Positions 25,890 through 34,616 of a stretch of 64,000 bases of DNA are shown here, one piece after another; position 1 is the stretch's first letter, and the number at the start of each line of letters is the position of its first letter. The position numbers and the translations under genes are program-made. The notes under the pieces are model-generated. The model had not been told where the DNA came from, searched no databases, and worked only from the letters and a program-made list of their open reading frames with translations. Source of the DNA: Acidobacteriota bacterium (GTDB taxonomy: Bacteria; Acidobacteriota; Terriglobia; Bryobacterales; Bryobacteraceae); the NCBI GenBank assembly GCA_029776225.1, contig JAKOTR010000040.1, positions 18,871 to 82,870 of the forward strand. The letters are read 5' to 3'.

Positions 25890-28619
25890 TCAGCGCAGCC
25901 GGTACTGAAACACGTCCGGCTCGCAGGTGACCTCCATTTCGTTTCCAACCTTGCGGACCGGGACACGGCGCAGCACGCGGCCGTCCTCCGCGACTGCTTC
26001 GGCTTCCTTCGGCTCCGGCAGCTTCCACGGTAGATCCGCCCACCGGATGCGAGCTGTGAACTCCGGACTGAAGGGCAACGGCGTCAATTCCAGGGCGTTG
26101 CCGTTGCGGGCGAGCCGGAATCCGCCATTGGTGGAAACAGCCCCAAACGCCACCACGCGGTTTTCGGGATTCATGCGCGGGATCCGGGGATCGGGCCCCT
26201 GATCGCCGCGGCTGCCGCCGCGCGCGGGCTGCGGGTCCGGCACCACGGGCCGGGCGTTCACGTACCACCTTTCCGGCGACCGCGACCACTCGACGATGAG
26301 GCCGTCCCTGCGTTCGATCGCCGCTTCCAGCAGCCCGTTCGATGAAGGAATCCGCGCATAGAAACCGTACTGCGGCAGCTCGCGGCCTGCAACCGTCCAG
26401 GTTTCCTTGTCGCGGTTGACCCAGACCTGCCCGCCGTTGTCCCAACGGATCTCGTGCCGGTGCAGGTTGTCGCCGGCGAAGGCGAACCTCTCCATGCGGC
26501 GGAGCGCCAGCCCGCGCATCGCGTCGTGCAGCAGCCAGTATTTCCGCACCGTGTCGCGGCTGAACGCGTCCCACACCATGGCGGGGCGGCCGGCCATCAC
26601 CTCGGTGGTGATGTAGTCGTCGCTGTACATCCCGTGCGCCCGCTGGTCCTGCCCGGAGTTGTAGCGTCCCGGGTAGCCCGCGCCCTGCATCACGAAAACG
26701 TCGTGGTAAACGAAATCGAACCAGGGTATCCGCTCCGTGTCGCTGGTTTCGATGTGCCAGACGTTGCTCCGCTGGGGACCGCCCTCGGCCCGCATGTGAG
26801 CCGCCGCGCCGCCGTCGAGCCAGCCGATGTACTGGTCCGCCCCCGCCTCGGAGATCTGCGGCGCTCCGCCGAGAATCTCGCGAACCAAGTCGAAGCCTTT
26901 ACGCCAGACGTCCCGCGTGTAGACGCGATCGAAGAACTGCCCGTCCGAGGTGTAGTAATCGTACGGCGGTTCGGACGACCAGACGTCGATGAAATACGCG
27001 GTCGGCGCGAACCCTTCCTTGATCATCTTGAGGTTGCGTTCGAGGAAAAGCAGAACGCGGTCCGACCGCGGATGATACGACTGGGCGCCCAGCCCGCGGT
27101 TGAAGAACGCGGTCTGCGGCTTGCGATCCGCGGTGAAGGCCATGTTGTCCTCGTAGCTGAAGCCGTCGGAATCCGGGTAGAAGTCGATGTAGTTATCGTG
27201 CGGCGCGAACAGCACTCCGTGCTGCTTGCAGGCCGCGACGAGGTCAAAAAACTCCTCGTGCGTTCCGAATTCGGTGTTGGGCGGATAGATATCCGGCAGG
27301 CGGTAATCGTAGCCCCAGCGCTGCCAGCGGTGCCAGATGACCACGCTGTCGGTCAACCCGTAGCGGAAGGCGCGGCGCAGCGCTCTTGCGCTGTCGGCAT
27401 AGCGGCCCCGCCAGAGGTCGATGGTGAAGCGGCCCGCCAGGGCAGGCACGCCCGCACCGGCGCGCGGCGCGGCCAGTTCGCGGAACGTCTTCGCGGCGGT
27501 CCACACGTCCGGGGCGGGGATCAAATCCAACACCTGGTCATGAGGCGTGTGCAGCGAGACGGTTCGGGTGGCGGGATCCGCGGCAAGATGATCAGGCGGC
27601 ACGTTCACGCCCTGGACCAGCGAAAGCCCGTTCGCGAAATCGATGCCGATGAAAGAGGTCGAAAGGAAATGGCCGTTGTATCGGAGGCGGAATTTCTGCG
27701 CGTCCTGCAAGACGTTGCCCGCCCCCGCGTAAATGCGCTTTGCCTGCTCGCTCCAGGGACCCAGCGCCACATCCTCCAGGTGAATGTGAATCCAGGGCCT
27801 CTGCTTCGCGTTGGCGATGGAAAAGCGCGTTCGCAGGGCGCCCTTTTCGATCCATGTTTCCGTCACCAGGTCGAAGGGACCAGCGGGGCTGTCAAAGCGA
27901 TGGCGGATCCGGTAGCGACCCGCGGCGCTCTCCTCGCGCGCTTCGGACAACTTGATTGCGGAGCTGGGGTTTTCGAGTGCCCCGCCGAGCACTCTTACCT
28001 GAAATCCTCGAAAGTAAAGCTGCCGGGAACCTCGCTCGAAGCCTATGGTGGAGTCCAAAAGCCCGCGCTTGCCGGGCCAGATACGGACCTCGTGCCCGTT
28101 GACGGACCCCAACGAGCGCGGACTCCCCTGCGGCGGAACCGCTGGTGGCACGACCGCGTGATCTTCGTTCAGCGGTTTCCAACCGGCTGGCAGATCCGGG
28201 CGCGGCGGGTCCTCCAGCTCCACCGGCACAACGAGAATCGGGTGCGCCTGCTGCCGCTGGCCCTGCCATTCAAACTCGGCGAAGGCGTGAATCGGATAGT
28301 GCGCGTTGTACGTCACTTCGGCCGGCCGAACTGTGAATGCAAGCCGCGTATTGCCCTTCGGCGCGAGTGAAAACGCTACGCTGCCTTCGGGCGACACCTG
28401 CCAGCGGTCGATGCCGCGGACCCGCACCGCGCCTTTCAACGCGGCGTCTCCGGCGTTTTCCAACACCACGGCGATCTCGACGGGCGCTCTGCGGGTGATC
28501 TTTTCCGGGCCTTCGATCTTCGCTGTTAACGGCCCTGCCGTATCTGCGGCCGGACGATAGGCCGCCAGCGGGCTCAAACCCGCCGCTATGAGTGCAATAC
28601 AAAGCGTCTTCTTTCCCAT
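25890..28619 (-). CDS. Large secreted protein resembling GH101-type glycoside hydrolases
   Basis: 909 residues with a signal peptide (MGKKTLCIALIAAGLSPLAA). Residues 30-120 look like an Ig-like NEW3/alpha-galactosidase-associated domain (PVEIAVVLENAGDAALKG). The middle holds a beta-sandwich and then a TIM-barrel-like part: VVIWHRWQRWGYDYRLPDIYPP, GVLFAPHDNYIDFYPDSDG, TAYFIDVWSSEPPYDYYTSDG and ISEAGADQYIGWLDG. Acidic residues at these barrel-strand ends resemble GH101/GH129-like or DUF5696 hydrolases. The glycan is unknown. It is the last gene of the 35741-25890 unit, 31 bp after the GH28 gene. Confidence 0.6.
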   Translation of the reverse strand: MGKKTLCIALIAAGLSPLAAYRPAADTAGPLTAKIEGPEKITRRAPVEIAVVLENAGDAALKGAVRVRGIDRWQVSPEGSVAFSLAPKGNTRLAFTVRPAEVTYNAHYPIHAFAEFEWQGQRQQAHPILVVPVELEDPPRPDLPAGWKPLNEDHAVVPPAVPPQGSPRSLGSVNGHEVRIWPGKRGLLDSTIGFERGSRQLYFRGFQVRVLGGALENPSSAIKLSEAREESAAGRYRIRHRFDSPAGPFDLVTETWIEKGALRTRFSIANAKQRPWIHIHLEDVALGPWSEQAKRIYAGAGNVLQDAQKFRLRYNGHFLSTSFIGIDFANGLSLVQGVNVPPDHLAADPATRTVSLHTPHDQVLDLIPAPDVWTAAKTFRELAAPRAGAGVPALAGRFTIDLWRGRYADSARALRRAFRYGLTDSVVIWHRWQRWGYDYRLPDIYPPNTEFGTHEEFFDLVAACKQHGVLFAPHDNYIDFYPDSDGFSYEDNMAFTADRKPQTAFFNRGLGAQSYHPRSDRVLLFLERNLKMIKEGFAPTAYFIDVWSSEPPYDYYTSDGQFFDRVYTRDVWRKGFDLVREILGGAPQISEAGADQYIGWLDGGAAAHMRAEGGPQRSNVWHIETSDTERIPWFDFVYHDVFVMQGAGYPGRYNSGQDQRAHGMYSDDYITTEVMAGRPAMVWDAFSRDTVRKYWLLHDAMRGLALRRMERFAFAGDNLHRHEIRWDNGGQVWVNRDKETWTVAGRELPQYGFYARIPSSNGLLEAAIERRDGLIVEWSRSPERWYVNARPVVPDPQPARGGSRGDQGPDPRIPRMNPENRVVAFGAVSTNGGFRLARNGNALELTPLPFSPEFTARIRWADLPWKLPEPKEAEAVAEDGRVLRRVPVRKVGNEMEVTCEPDVFQYRLR

Positions 28620-28650
28620 TCTTACGTCTCTTAAACGGTAGTGAAATATT

Positions 28651-30234
28651 TCACTTTTCCATCAGAACTGTCTTTTGGAGCGCCGGGGATTCAAACTCCA
28701 CCGGTTTGCGCGCATTGTCAAGATCATTGTTGCGCAGGCGGATGCCGCTCGCGTTGCCTCGAACCAAAAGGAACACGCCGCAGCCTTCATCCGCCCGGGA
28801 GTTGCGCACAACGGCGTCCTTGACGTTCTCGAACGTGAGCGCCGGCGCCGTGCCGCCTTTGAGTCCCTGCCGCCCCGTGAAGTTGTCGAGTTCCAGCCCG
28901 GTCACGTCGCGGAAGACCGCGGCGCCGGCCCACTTCGGCTCCGTCTTGTCCTCGGCCCACTTCACCGACACGTTGCGCAGCCTGAGGCCGTCCACGCCCT
29001 CGACGCGAATGGCGTCCCTAGCGCGCTTGTCCTTGTAGTTCTCCTCGAGCATGAACATCTGGACGTTCGATATGGTGACGCCTTCGATGCGCCGCTCCGG
29101 GTGTCCGGTGATCGTGCTGGTGCCGCGGACGTGGGCGACGACGTTGTCCACCACCACGTTTCGGATCGACCCGAGTTTTGAATTGGGCCGCCTTTTGCCG
29201 AGAGCGAACTTGAACAGCTCCGCGCTTCCCCACCAGTTCCAGTGCCTGCGGTTCGTCTCGATGGTGAGGTTGGTGAAAATGATGTCGCTGATGTTGCCGC
29301 CGTCCAGCACGTCGATACCCAGCGCCTTGTTGGCGTTCCTGACGATGGTGTTGCTGAAGATCACGTGCCGGATATCGCCTTCGGTTTCCGTGCCCACCTT
29401 GAGCGCCGCCGAGGAGGAGGAAACGATGCAGTTGGTCACGGTGATGTTCTCCGACGGTCTGGCGGGCGCGCCTCCCCTTGCGCTGCTCTTGATCACGATC
29501 GCGTCGTCGCCCGTCTCAATAATGCTGTCCGAGATCACCACGTTTCTCGAAGACACCACGTCGATGCCGTCCGAGTTGACGCCTTTCTCAAGATCGGAAT
29601 AGATGCGCACGCCGCGGATGAATACGCGGTTGCAGTCGTTCAGCCGGACGTTCCAAAGCGGCGAGTTGATGACCGTGATGCCTTCCAGCCTGACATCCGT
29701 CGAGTCGTTGATGAGGAACATGTACGCCTGCATGCCCGTCCGGTAATACCGGCGCATGTCCACACCCGCCTGACGCGCGAGCTCGATTTCCCTGGCGATT
29801 TGCGGATCCGGGCCTTTCGCCTCGGTATAAACATATTGCGCGAGGCCGTCGAGCGTTCCGCGTCCGGTCACCGCGATGTTCCGCGCGCCTTCGGCGTAAA
29901 TCATTGCCCTGCGGTTGCCGAAATCCTCGCGGTTCTGGCTCAAAAACAGAGTTGCGCCCGCTTCCACGTGCAGGTTCACGTTGCTTTTGAGCTCGATCGC
30001 GCCGGTGGTGTACTCGCCCGGCGGGACGTAAACCACTCCGCCGCCCGCCTTGAAACAGGCCTCCACCGCAGCCCGGATGGCCTGAGTGGCGTTGTCCGCC
30101 CTCCGGCCGGTAGCGCCGAATTGCCGCACGTCGAAAATGGCGCCCGGAGCGGCGACGGGCTGGCTGAAAACCGGAACCGCGGCGCCAACGAAGAAAACCA
30201 GAGTTGGGAGCACTCTTGAAATCACGGCAATCAC
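28651..30234 (-). CDS. Secreted GH28-family polygalacturonase-like enzyme
   Basis: 527 residues with signal peptide (VLPTLVFFVGAAVPVFS). It starts with the FDVRQFGATG pectate-lyase-3/GH28 entry, then GGGVVYVPPGEY, and runs as a right-handed beta-helix. Catalytic landmarks of GH28 are visible: NSDGIDV and ETGDDAIVIKS (aspartates), although the classical G-H-G histidine motif is not obvious. It would hydrolyse a uronic-acid-containing polysaccharide outside the cytoplasm. It is 28 bp downstream of an isomerase gene and 31 bp upstream of the GH101-like gene. Confidence 0.82.
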   Translation of the reverse strand: MIAVISRVLPTLVFFVGAAVPVFSQPVAAPGAIFDVRQFGATGRRADNATQAIRAAVEACFKAGGGVVYVPPGEYTTGAIELKSNVNLHVEAGATLFLSQNREDFGNRRAMIYAEGARNIAVTGRGTLDGLAQYVYTEAKGPDPQIAREIELARQAGVDMRRYYRTGMQAYMFLINDSTDVRLEGITVINSPLWNVRLNDCNRVFIRGVRIYSDLEKGVNSDGIDVVSSRNVVISDSIIETGDDAIVIKSSARGGAPARPSENITVTNCIVSSSSAALKVGTETEGDIRHVIFSNTIVRNANKALGIDVLDGGNISDIIFTNLTIETNRRHWNWWGSAELFKFALGKRRPNSKLGSIRNVVVDNVVAHVRGTSTITGHPERRIEGVTISNVQMFMLEENYKDKRARDAIRVEGVDGLRLRNVSVKWAEDKTEPKWAGAAVFRDVTGLELDNFTGRQGLKGGTAPALTFENVKDAVVRNSRADEGCGVFLLVRGNASGIRLRNNDLDNARKPVEFESPALQKTVLMEK

Positions 30235-30262
30235 TCTTGCGTTTCGCCAGCCGCGCTCAAGA

Positions 30263-31084
30263 TCAGGCGGCCAGAAGCCCGCGCATGTAGTTGACGGCCT
30301 GCCGGAAACCGTCCTTGCCCGTCCGGCTGGCCTCCTCGATTCCGACCCAACCCTCGTAGCCCTGCTCGCGCAGTCCCGCGAGCACCTCCCGAATGGGCGC
30401 GATCCCCGTTCCCACCGGAACGAACTCGAAGACGCTCTTCCGCCGCACGTCGTTCACATGGACATAGCCGATCCGCGGCTTCACCTTTTCGAACAGCTCC
30501 AGCGTGTCGTCTCCCGCGACCAGGGGATTCGCGATATCGAACTGGACGCCCACGGGAACGCCTTCGAGCCCCTCCAGCACCTTCAAGAACACCTCGGCCC
30601 TGATGGCGAAATCGAAGTTCTGCCAGGTCGATGCCTTCGTGTGGTTCTCGACGTTGACCCTCAATCCGGCGCGCGCTCCTTCTTCCGCTACCTGCCGGAT
30701 GCCGTCCACGACCCACTTCAGCGCTTCTTCCTGATTCGTGCCGGGCCACTGCTGGCCGGTAAGCGCCCTCACCGACGGAGCGCCGAGTTCCAGCGCGATG
30801 CGGACGTTGTTCAGCGCCGCCTCCAGGTCGCGCCGCCGGATCTCCGGATCGGGATTGGCGAAGTCCGAGTACGCCGTGTAGTTGCTGATTGCCAGCCCGC
30901 GCCGCTCGGCCAGCTTGCGGTACTCCGCCGGAGTTACAGGGCCCAGCGGCTTGATCAGGGGCGGCGCGCATTCGACGCCGTCCAGACCCAGTTCAGCGGC
31001 CAGATCCATCCACTCGTCGATGCTCATCTGGCCGCAGGTGATGGCTTGAAACAGGGATACAGGAATGCAGCTAAGGCGCATCAT
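30263..31084 (-). CDS. Sugar phosphate isomerase/epimerase (TIM barrel)
   Basis: 273 residues without a signal peptide. Family marks are LGLDGVECAPPL, ALNNVRIALELGAPSVRAL, GLRVNVENHTKAS (Glu ligand), GVQFDIANPLVAGDD (Asp ligand), IGYVHVNDV and GWVGIEEASR. These are the metal-binding strand ends of the xylose isomerase-like barrel. There are two ATGs at 31084 and 31081; the Shine-Dalgarno is weak. It probably epimerises a sugar produced by the neighbouring hydrolases and oxidoreductases. Confidence 0.82.
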   Translation of the reverse strand: MMRLSCIPVSLFQAITCGQMSIDEWMDLAAELGLDGVECAPPLIKPLGPVTPAEYRKLAERRGLAISNYTAYSDFANPDPEIRRRDLEAALNNVRIALELGAPSVRALTGQQWPGTNQEEALKWVVDGIRQVAEEGARAGLRVNVENHTKASTWQNFDFAIRAEVFLKVLEGLEGVPVGVQFDIANPLVAGDDTLELFEKVKPRIGYVHVNDVRRKSVFEFVPVGTGIAPIREVLAGLREQGYEGWVGIEEASRTGKDGFRQAVNYMRGLLAA

Positions 31085-31113
31085 TGCCGTATGATCGCAC
31101 GCGGGGCGATGCG

Positions 31114-32535
31114 TTAGCGCCCTGCCGCCCAGCGTATCGCCTGGTACATCAGCTTCTGGTAGCCGGGGTCCTGATGCGAATAGCGGTCGTGGCCGAGTTC
31201 GATGTAGATGACCCGGGATTTCTCGTACGGGCTGATCCAGACCACCGGGCCGTCGCTGGTCGGATGGTCGGTCCTCATGAGGACCTTCACCTTCGGTGAG
31301 ATCCACATCCCCTTGTAGGTTTCTTCTCGGAAGAACAGCGGGCCGATTCCCTCGGTGACGGGGTGTTTGGCTACCGTCTTCACCTCGACCATCTGATCGT
31401 GCAGGTAGGTGGAAGCGGGAAGGCCGTCTTCCGGCTTCAGCAGATACTTCCCTCCGACCACTTCTTCCCACCACCAGCGCCACGAGTTGAAATTCGCGAT
31501 CGCGTGATGGCAAACCACCAGACCTTTGCCGCTTTCGACGAAGCGCTGAAGATTTCTGCGCTGGTTCTCGGGGACATCGTGAACCAGGTCGTAGAGCACC
31601 AGCACGTCCACGCTTTTCCTCATGTCGTCCGTGTAGGCGGTGGGATGCGGTTTGACGTTGGCGCGTATGTCCGGAAAATTCTCGAAGACTTGGTAGAAGG
31701 TGGCATCGTGATCGTGCCCGCCGGTCACCACCTGAACGCGGATGGGCCGTTCGCTCTTCACGGCAGCAGCCGCCACACCGCCGGTGGCCGCCCATTCACA
31801 CCCTCTGAGGAAAGTGGTGACGAAACCCGGGGTCTGCATGGCGGAGACATCGTGGCCGAGCGCGGTGTAGAAGACGCGGCCTTTTCCGTAGCTGACCGTC
31901 CAGAGCATCGGCTCGTCCTTGCCGGTTCCGCCGTTGGCCGGATCGTCATAGGCGGTGGCGAGAACGTGTATGTTCGGCCGCGTGCGGATGGAGTGGTACA
32001 GCTCGTCGTTGATCTGGAACGGCTCCAGGCCGCGGGTGATCGGGTGCGAGGTGTCGGTGAATTTCACGGTGAACACGTGGCGCGGCGCGTGGCCGGTCCT
32101 GGGGGCCGCTTCGGACCAGCTCCCGCCGAGCATGGCCGCGTACTCCGGCCAGGGAGGCTCGACGATTCCAGTGCGGACATGGCGGTCGCCGAGGATTTGC
32201 AGCCCGCCAAAGGCGTACATCGCCGCATGCACGGCAACGAGCCCCTTGCCCGAGCGCACGAAGTTTTCCACCGCCTTTTCGGCCGTTGCGCCCCAGCGCG
32301 CTCCGTTGTAATCGAGCACCAGCAGATCGTAGGATTTCAGAATCGCATCGTTGAGGCCGGCCGGCTCCTCCTGGACCCGCACGTCGAAGCGGCCGCTTTT
32401 TTCGAGGAGCTGACGCAGATGCGGTGTGGTGGTGCGCCAGTCGTGATTGTTGCGCCCCGAAAGGATCAGGACGCGCACCGGCGCCGCGGTCGCGGCGATC
32501 GCGGCTGCCAGCAACAGGAGAACGGCTCTACGCAT
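31114..32535 (-). CDS. Secreted protein with two tandem ThuA domains
   Basis: 473 residues: a signal peptide (MRRAVLLLLAAAIAATAA), a first ThuA-like domain (about 18-235: VRVLILSGRNNHDW, YDLLVLDYNGARWG, GKGLVAVHAAMYAF, GKGRVFYTALGHD) and a second (about 255-473: RVQVVTGGHDHDATFY, DVLVLYDLVHDVPE, GKGLVVCHHAIANF, SRVIYIELGHDRYSHQDPGY). The repeated landmark order shows an internal duplication. Its start overlaps the end of the preceding isomerase gene by 8 bp. ThuA proteins are sugar-cluster partners of Gfo/Idh/MocA dehydrogenases; the reaction is uncertain. Confidence 0.82.
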   Translation of the reverse strand: MRRAVLLLLAAAIAATAAPVRVLILSGRNNHDWRTTTPHLRQLLEKSGRFDVRVQEEPAGLNDAILKSYDLLVLDYNGARWGATAEKAVENFVRSGKGLVAVHAAMYAFGGLQILGDRHVRTGIVEPPWPEYAAMLGGSWSEAAPRTGHAPRHVFTVKFTDTSHPITRGLEPFQINDELYHSIRTRPNIHVLATAYDDPANGGTGKDEPMLWTVSYGKGRVFYTALGHDVSAMQTPGFVTTFLRGCEWAATGGVAAAAVKSERPIRVQVVTGGHDHDATFYQVFENFPDIRANVKPHPTAYTDDMRKSVDVLVLYDLVHDVPENQRRNLQRFVESGKGLVVCHHAIANFNSWRWWWEEVVGGKYLLKPEDGLPASTYLHDQMVEVKTVAKHPVTEGIGPLFFREETYKGMWISPKVKVLMRTDHPTSDGPVVWISPYEKSRVIYIELGHDRYSHQDPGYQKLMYQAIRWAAGR

Positions 32536-33376
32536 GAGCGGGCCTGGCCTCCTTCCCCAAGAGCGAATTGAGATGAGCGAGGCTGCGTGCGGCCTGCTCC
32601 GGCGTGCCGCACTCCACCGAGAGGACGCCGCTCCAGTTCGCCTCGCGAAGAATCGCGATGACGCGCGCCCAATCGATGACGCCGTCTCCGCAGGCGCAGC
32701 CCACGGGCGTGCCCGTCACCTTGCCGCGTTCGGCGTCGGCATGAGCAACGGTGATGTCCTTGGCGTGCAAGTGGACGAGGCGGTCGCGCACGGCTTTCAG
32801 CCCTTCATAAGGGTCCTCGCCGCCCAGGTAGGCGTTGCCCGTGTCGTAGTTGATGCGGAGCATCGGGGAATCGACCAGGCTGGCGATGCGGAGCAGCCCC
32901 TCGGTAGTGCAGGAAAAGCTCTGGTGCGGCTCGATTCCGATGTACACGCCGTAGCGCTCGGCAACCCGCAGCACGGCGGTGAGCGTGTATTTCATGACTC
33001 CCCACGCTTCCTCAACGGGCAGCCACTCCGGACGGATGCCTTCGTCGGTATTGACCACCGGCGCTCCAATTGCCGCGGCGAAGCGGATGGCCTTTTGGAG
33101 GTAAGGCACGCTGATTTCGGGCCGCATGAGCGGGCAGTGCGCGCTGAGGCCCGAGGCGGCCAGGCCGTGGCGCGCCAGCAGTTCCTTGATTTCGAGCGGT
33201 TCGTCATCCATCGAAACGGAGTGGAAGTACCCGGCCTCGCTCAGCAGTTCGCGGCCGTTGTGGACCATTGGCTCGACGTAGCGGAAGCCGAGTTGCGCCG
33301 CGAGCTCTACGCCCGCGGCGAACGGCTTGTCGTCGTGCCGTACGAATTCCATGTTGACGCCGACTTCAATGCTCAT
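32528..33376 (-). CDS. Sugar phosphate isomerase/epimerase (TIM barrel)
   Basis: 282 residues. ATG 33376 has AGAGGAAAG upstream. The barrel shows LGFRYVEPMVHNG, IGAPVVNTDEGIRP, YGVYIGIEPHQSFS (Glu ligand), LRINYDTGNAYLGG (Asp ligand), LVHLHAKDI and GVLSVECGTPEQA. It differs clearly from the isomerase at 30263-31084, so it is not a recent duplicate. It is cytoplasmic by the lack of a signal. The substrate is presumably a hexose or keto-sugar from the Gfo/Idh/MocA step. Confidence 0.82.
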   Translation of the reverse strand: MSIEVGVNMEFVRHDDKPFAAGVELAAQLGFRYVEPMVHNGRELLSEAGYFHSVSMDDEPLEIKELLARHGLAASGLSAHCPLMRPEISVPYLQKAIRFAAAIGAPVVNTDEGIRPEWLPVEEAWGVMKYTLTAVLRVAERYGVYIGIEPHQSFSCTTEGLLRIASLVDSPMLRINYDTGNAYLGGEDPYEGLKAVRDRLVHLHAKDITVAHADAERGKVTGTPVGCACGDGVIDWARVIAILREANWSGVLSVECGTPEQAARSLAHLNSLLGKEARPAHA

Positions 33377-33431
33377 CGATCTTTCCTCTTGCCCGGATGA
33401 CCGGTTTGTCCATTCTACATGCGAGTGGGAA

Positions 33432-34607
33432 TCAGACGTCCCAGTTGTTGTCCCACACGGCACGCCCGCCCTGCTTGTACGCCATGTTCATGAGATGGCA
33501 GGCGAGGGCGGAGTAGTGGCCGGAAACGACGTCCGCGTTGGGTTGTTTGCGGGAGCGGACGCAGTCCAGAAAGTTGGCCATGTGGGCCGACTCGGGCGAT
33601 GGTCCCGAGGTGATGTCCGGCTTCTTGGTATCCGCGTGCTGGAAACGGTAACCCCACCGGAAGATGGACAACCGTCCGCCCGAACCCATGAACACCATGT
33701 TCTCGGAGTCGCTCGGAATCCTGTCGGTGATCGTGGCTTCGAAGGTGACCAGCACATTCTGCGGATACTCGACGATTCCGTTGATGTTATCCGGCGTGTC
33801 GCGGCCGTCGTTGTGCTGGAATATGCCTCCCAGGGCGACGGCGGCGCGGGCGCGGGTCAGGTTCAGATACCAGTGCGCGACATCTACCATATGGACGAAC
33901 AAGCCGCCGGTCTGGCCTCCGGTCGAAAAATCCCAGTAAGCGAAGCGGTTGAAGTAGCGCTTCGGGTCCCAAGGGATCTTCGGCAGCCAGCCGAGGCAGG
34001 CGTCCCAGTCGAGCCCGGGAGGCTTGGTCTCCATGCCGGCGGGCGGCTTTTCCAGATACCCGCTGTTGCCGTTCCAGATCGTGCGAACCATGGTGACCTG
34101 CCCGATCAGGCCACTGTCGAAGAAGCGCTGCTTGGCTTCGATGAAGTGGGCCATGCTGCGCTGCTGCACGCCGACCTGGACGATGCGGCGCGTGTCCCGC
34201 ACGATTTGAACCAGCTCCACGCCCTGCATGGGCAGCGACGTCATCGGCTTCTCCACGAACACGTCCTTGCCCGCGCGGCAGGCATCGCCGGTGATCTGGG
34301 CGTGCAGGTGATCCCAGGTTGCGACGATTACCGCGTCGATGTCCTTGCGGTCGAGCAACTGGCGGTAGTCGGCGTAGGCGGCGACATCGCTTCCCAGGCG
34401 TGCCGCGGCTTTGTTGCGGCGAACGTCCCAGGCATCGCACACGGCCACCCATTGAATGCCGCCAACCTTATTGGCGATGCCCATCAGATAGTTGCCGCGC
34501 CCTCCGGTACCAATGACTCCGAGCCGGATGCGGTCGTTGGCTCCGAGGACGCGCATTTGCGATGCGGCGGTTGAAGCGGCAAGAAAACCTCGTCGAGTAA
34601 GGGGCAT
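33432..34607 (-). CDS. Tat-exported Gfo/Idh/MocA-family oxidoreductase
   Basis: 391 residues. The N-terminus MPLTRRGFLAASTAAS is a twin-arginine signal. The NAD-binding fold shows LGVIGTGGRGNYL, VCDAWDVRR and VIVATWDHLHAQI, followed by the catalytic-lysine signature GKDVFVEKPMTSL. The C-terminal beta-sheet domain contains FVHMVDVAHWYLNL. Its substrate is unknown, but pairing with two isomerases and ThuA domains points to sugar oxidation/epimerisation. It lies 9 bp after the UROD-like gene. Confidence 0.85.
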   Translation of the reverse strand: MPLTRRGFLAASTAASQMRVLGANDRIRLGVIGTGGRGNYLMGIANKVGGIQWVAVCDAWDVRRNKAAARLGSDVAAYADYRQLLDRKDIDAVIVATWDHLHAQITGDACRAGKDVFVEKPMTSLPMQGVELVQIVRDTRRIVQVGVQQRSMAHFIEAKQRFFDSGLIGQVTMVRTIWNGNSGYLEKPPAGMETKPPGLDWDACLGWLPKIPWDPKRYFNRFAYWDFSTGGQTGGLFVHMVDVAHWYLNLTRARAAVALGGIFQHNDGRDTPDNINGIVEYPQNVLVTFEATITDRIPSDSENMVFMGSGGRLSIFRWGYRFQHADTKKPDITSGPSPESAHMANFLDCVRSRKQPNADVVSGHYSALACHLMNMAYKQGGRAVWDNNWDV

Positions 34608-34616
34608 TGTGTCTCC

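Noticed and set aside
26454..28370. 638-codon plus-strand frame opposite the GH101-like gene
   Set aside because: Shadow frame rich in Arg, Val and His with no known domain; the minus frame has a signal peptide and conserved enzyme segments.
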